Notes under the pieces: generated by a model
What the model was told of the DNA's origin: nothing
Database searches by the model: none
The model's input: only the letters and a program-made list of their open reading frames with translations
Origin: JACVRW01 sp963819635
GTDB taxonomy: Bacteria; Actinomycetota; Thermoleophilia; Solirubrobacterales; Thermoleophilaceae
Direction: 5' to 3'
Length of the DNA: 64,000 nt
NCBI GenBank assembly: GCA_963819635.1
Contig: CAWFWX010000003.1
Coordinates: 806,001-870,000 of the forward strand
In this document: positions 61,958 to 64,000 of the stretch, one piece after another
Layout of the letters: each line of letters starts with the position of its first letter
Numbering within the stretch: position 1 is the first letter of the stretch
Program-made: the position numbers and the translations under genes

Positions 61958-62767
61958 TCAGTATTCGATGATGGTGCCGCGCCGCTGGCTCCAGCGAACC
62001 GCGCCCCTGAGGGCCAGGATCGACAGAGGCATGAGAATGACGGCGAAGCCGACCAGCTTCGCCATTGTCGCCCAGGCCGAATGCTCGATCGGGGTGCCGA
62101 CCAGCACGTGGCGCATCAACTCAATCGCCGGGGTGAACGGTTGTACGTCAGAGGTCCACTGGATCCATTCGGGCAGTAGGGCGACCGGGAAATAGACGCC
62201 CGCGACCAGCGTGATCAAGGCGATGATGAAGTTCGTGCCTCCAATCGCCTGCTTGAAGATCAGGACGATGGCCGTGAAGAGCAGTCCGAGACCAGTGAAC
62301 GCCAAGGCGCCAACGAGTGCGATCGGGACCGCGTATGGAGCTGTCGCCCAGTCGATCGGCAGCCCGTAGAGCAGGCCTCCGATCGCGATCATGATGAAGG
62401 CGGTGAGCAGCGACTGGAGGAATGGAAACACCACCATCGCAGTCACGCCGGCAACCGGTCCGAAGGGCGAAACGACGAGCCGCTCGAACGTGCCGACCTG
62501 CAGCTCCTCGCGGACGGTGGCGGCCACTCCGAGGGTCGAGAGCAGCACCTGCATGATCGCCATTCCGACGATGACGAAGGCGAAGTAGTTCTCGGCCGAT
62601 GGGAAGGCATCGATCCGTACGAGCTGGGAGATGTAGTGGAACAGCACGACGCTGAACAGGAGCGACAGGGTCGTGCTGAGGAAGAAGGTCCGGTATGTGA
62701 TGAACACGTACCACTGTCGCCGCATCACGGCCAGCATGCCGTCGCAGGTGAGGGCCAAGCCGCTCAT
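61958..62767 (-). CDS. ABC-2 type permease, lasso locus 2
   Basis: 269 residues with six predicted helices, including FFLSTTLSLLFSVVLFHYIS and TNFIIALITLVAGVYFPVAL. Motifs REELQVGTFERLVVSPFGPV and LLPEWIQWTSDVQPFTPAIE match its paralogue in locus 1 in order and spacing, and the protein ends RRGTIIEY. The start ATG at 62767 overlaps the ATPase stop (ATGA). Likely the membrane part of the lasso peptide 2 exporter. Confidence 0.9.
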   Translation of the reverse strand: MSGLALTCDGMLAVMRRQWYVFITYRTFFLSTTLSLLFSVVLFHYISQLVRIDAFPSAENYFAFVIVGMAIMQVLLSTLGVAATVREELQVGTFERLVVSPFGPVAGVTAMVVFPFLQSLLTAFIMIAIGGLLYGLPIDWATAPYAVPIALVGALAFTGLGLLFTAIVLIFKQAIGGTNFIIALITLVAGVYFPVALLPEWIQWTSDVQPFTPAIELMRHVLVGTPIEHSAWATMAKLVGFAVILMPLSILALRGAVRWSQRRGTIIEY

Positions 62768-63477
62768 GCCTCCACAAGCCTTCCGTTCTCCACCACGTGC
62801 CGTGCGTCGAAGGCCATGCGCTCTTCCTCGGCCGAGGGCGAGCACCAGATCACGGCTCCACCGGCGCTGCGGACTCGCTCGACAGCAGCGTCCAGCAAGG
62901 CGTTTCCGGCGCCGTCGAGACTGTTCCGAGGCTCGTCGAGCAGCACAACGGTCGGGTCGTGCAGGAACGTCATGGCCAGGCGGACTCGCTGACGCTGGCC
63001 CATCGACAGACGGTCCACGCGGCGTTTCTCGAACTCCTCGAGTCCGAACGCCTCCAGGGTTGAGGCCACCGCGGTGCGGCGATCGCCACGCGGCACCTGC
63101 GCGATCGTCGCCCAGTACTCGAGGTGGCGGCGGACGGACAGGCGCGCGTAGAGACCCGCGCTCGCGGCGGACAGGTAGCCGATGTGGCGCTGGTACCTGC
63201 GGCGATCCCTCACGGGATGCAGGTTCCAGATCTCGACGAGCCCCGTGTCCGGGTAGATCACGCCCGCGATGATTCGAAGCAGAGTCGTCTTTCCGACACC
63301 GTTCGGCCCGCCGACCCACGACACGGTCCCTGCGTTCACGACGAGATCGGCCTCTCGCAACACCTCTACCTTGCCGAAGCACTTGGCCACGCCGAACGCC
63401 ACCACCGCGGGCTCTCCGCCGGGGGCGCGCTGCTCCTGGGGCTGAGCCGGGGCCTGGGTGATCTCGAAGGTACTCAC
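62764..63477 (-). CDS. ABC transporter ATP-binding protein, lasso locus 2
   Basis: 237 residues with Walker A VGGPNGVGKTTLLRI, Q-loop region RHIGYLSAASAGLYARLSVR, signature LSMGQRQRVRLAMTF and Walker B VVLLDEPRNSLDGAG. As in locus 1, the switch region reads VIWCSPSAEEE without the usual His. That shared oddity supports duplication of the exporter. GTG start at 63477 overlaps the stop of the upstream kinase-like gene (GTGA). Confidence 0.9.
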   Translation of the reverse strand: MSTFEITQAPAQPQEQRAPGGEPAVVAFGVAKCFGKVEVLREADLVVNAGTVSWVGGPNGVGKTTLLRIIAGVIYPDTGLVEIWNLHPVRDRRRYQRHIGYLSAASAGLYARLSVRRHLEYWATIAQVPRGDRRTAVASTLEAFGLEEFEKRRVDRLSMGQRQRVRLAMTFLHDPTVVLLDEPRNSLDGAGNALLDAAVERVRSAGGAVIWCSPSAEEERMAFDARHVVENGRLVEA

Positions 63478-64000
63478 GCTGACGCTCCTGCAAAGGCGCC
63501 GCGCGCGGGTTCGAGGACCCCCTCGACGAGCTCGGCCAGGCGGCGAGGGTCGGCGTCCCCAGGTGCCTTCAGCGAGTACGTGCCGGCACCGGCAGCCACC
63601 GCGCTGAAGAGCTCGAACATCTCTTCCTCGCCCACCGAGACCCCCGGGAGCTTCAGCGCATGGGGCAGAAGGTCGAGCGGCGTGCAAGACAGCGGCGTGA
63701 GGCTCACCTCGCCCTCACTCCGGCGGTCGAGCAGGACGATCGCCTCGAGCTGAACCGGCGACCCGACCACGTTCCGCACGGAGATCCACGATTCATCCGG
63801 AAACGAGGCGAGCTCCTCGGCGAACCAGGACTCAGAGCGCGAAGCCCCAAGCTCCCGGATCGGAAGATTCATCACGGGGGGACCCGGCTGCGCCACGATC
63901 ACCCCGTCGTCGTTCTGCTCGAGGACCACGACGTCGTCCGCGACGAGAGCGGCGCCCCGTTGCAGCAACGCGGTCGCGAGCGTGGACTTTCCCCAACCGG
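63474..64000 (-). CDS. HPr-kinase-like protein of lasso locus 2 (second copy), cut by window edge
   Basis: The C-terminal about 175 residues are visible. The frame enters from the window end with GWGKSTLATALLQRGAALVA, the Walker A region, followed by DDVVVLEQNDDGVIVAQPGP. A domain like the C-terminal part of the other two copies follows (QLEAIVLLDRRSEGEVSLTP). The N-terminal half is beyond the window. Two such genes in one lasso operon, flanking the exporter, B1 and B2 order, are unusual and suggest either two modifications or functional divergence. Confidence 0.8.
   Translation of the reverse strand, partial: GWGKSTLATALLQRGAALVADDVVVLEQNDDGVIVAQPGPPVMNLPIRELGASRSESWFAEELASFPDESWISVRNVVGSPVQLEAIVLLDRRSEGEVSLTPLSCTPLDLLPHALKLPGVSVGEEEMFELFSAVAAGAGTYSLKAPGDADPRRLAELVEGVLEPARGAFAGASA

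Larger units (their letters stand above)
58079..64000 (-). other. Lasso peptide locus 2 (kinase-like, ABC exporter, B1, kinase-like, B2, cyclase, precursor)
   Basis: Eight genes run leftwards with overlaps or short gaps, ending in the precursor and a terminator. All essential lasso functions (A, B1, B2, C and an exporter) are present, plus two HPr-kinase-like genes. The first gene is cut by the window end, so the operon may extend further. Confidence 0.9.

Overview
This is a roughly 64 kb window of very GC-rich DNA. It shows frequent GTG and TTG starts, 4-base ATGA/GTGA gene overlaps and a dense mixture of strands. The gene set (PyrR with a translational control site, TraR/DksA-type zinc finger, S-box riboswitch, many FkbM methyltransferases, secreted proteins carrying a sigma-region-4-like helix-turn-helix, DUF1501/DUF1800 pair, lasso peptide loci) suggests a high-GC actinobacterium, probably of the Thermoleophilia/Solirubrobacterales type. 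That placement is inferred from family knowledge and was not computed.

Layout. 1-6 kb holds housekeeping genes: the pyrR-pyrB junction, a nucleotide-sugar dehydrogenase, RNase Z, an HTH/nucleotidyltransferase pair, a phosphoesterase, tRNA-Arg(CCG), a truncated DksA-like zinc finger and a cupredoxin. 6-14 kb holds a degenerate alpha/beta hydrolase, a TPR-methyltransferase, an epimerase, a MoaD-like carrier and threonine synthase behind a SAM-I riboswitch, then CorA, a phosphohexomutase and an MBL hydrolase. 15-19.7 kb is a first lasso-peptide locus: cyclase, precursor with an unusually long tail, HPr-kinase-like protein and a two-gene ABC exporter. It has no B1 or B2 gene. 19.7-23.3 kb has a secreted HTH protein, an FkbM methyltransferase, an ECF sigma factor and a divergent Asp/Ser/Lys repeat protein.

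24.6-52 kb is a large exopolysaccharide locus: two O-antigen-ligase-like membrane proteins, about nine glycosyltransferases, a Wzx-type flippase, a BY-kinase/Wzz co-polymerase, a true asparagine synthetase, FkbM methyltransferases, a sulfotransferase and a hexapeptide acyltransferase. A DUF1501/DUF1800 pair sits inside it. The nucleotide-sugar dehydrogenase at 1.3 kb, the epimerase at 8.2 kb and the phosphohexomutase at 11.9 kb may supply its sugar nucleotides. I count about 21 apparent frameshifts, all between 24.7 and 53.4 kb, and 18 of them are explained by one extra base. This looks more like sequencing or assembly error than decay.

52-55.5 kb encodes two exported proteins (DUF1996; beta-helix/PKD/RTX). 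55.5-64 kb is a second and more complete lasso locus on the minus strand: HPr-kinase-like protein (cut by the window end), ABC ATPase, permease, B1 (PqqD/RRE), a second HPr-kinase-like protein, B2 protease, cyclase, a 57-residue precursor and a strong terminator, followed by LuxR, nucleotidyltransferase and DUF6065 genes.

The two precursors share an identically spaced leader (YxxP, then YGxLxELTA) and both place Asp at core position 9. The simplest reading is a two-precursor lasso system in which the B1/B2 pair of the second locus also serves the first. No stretch longer than about 250 bases lacks a gene or an assigned element.
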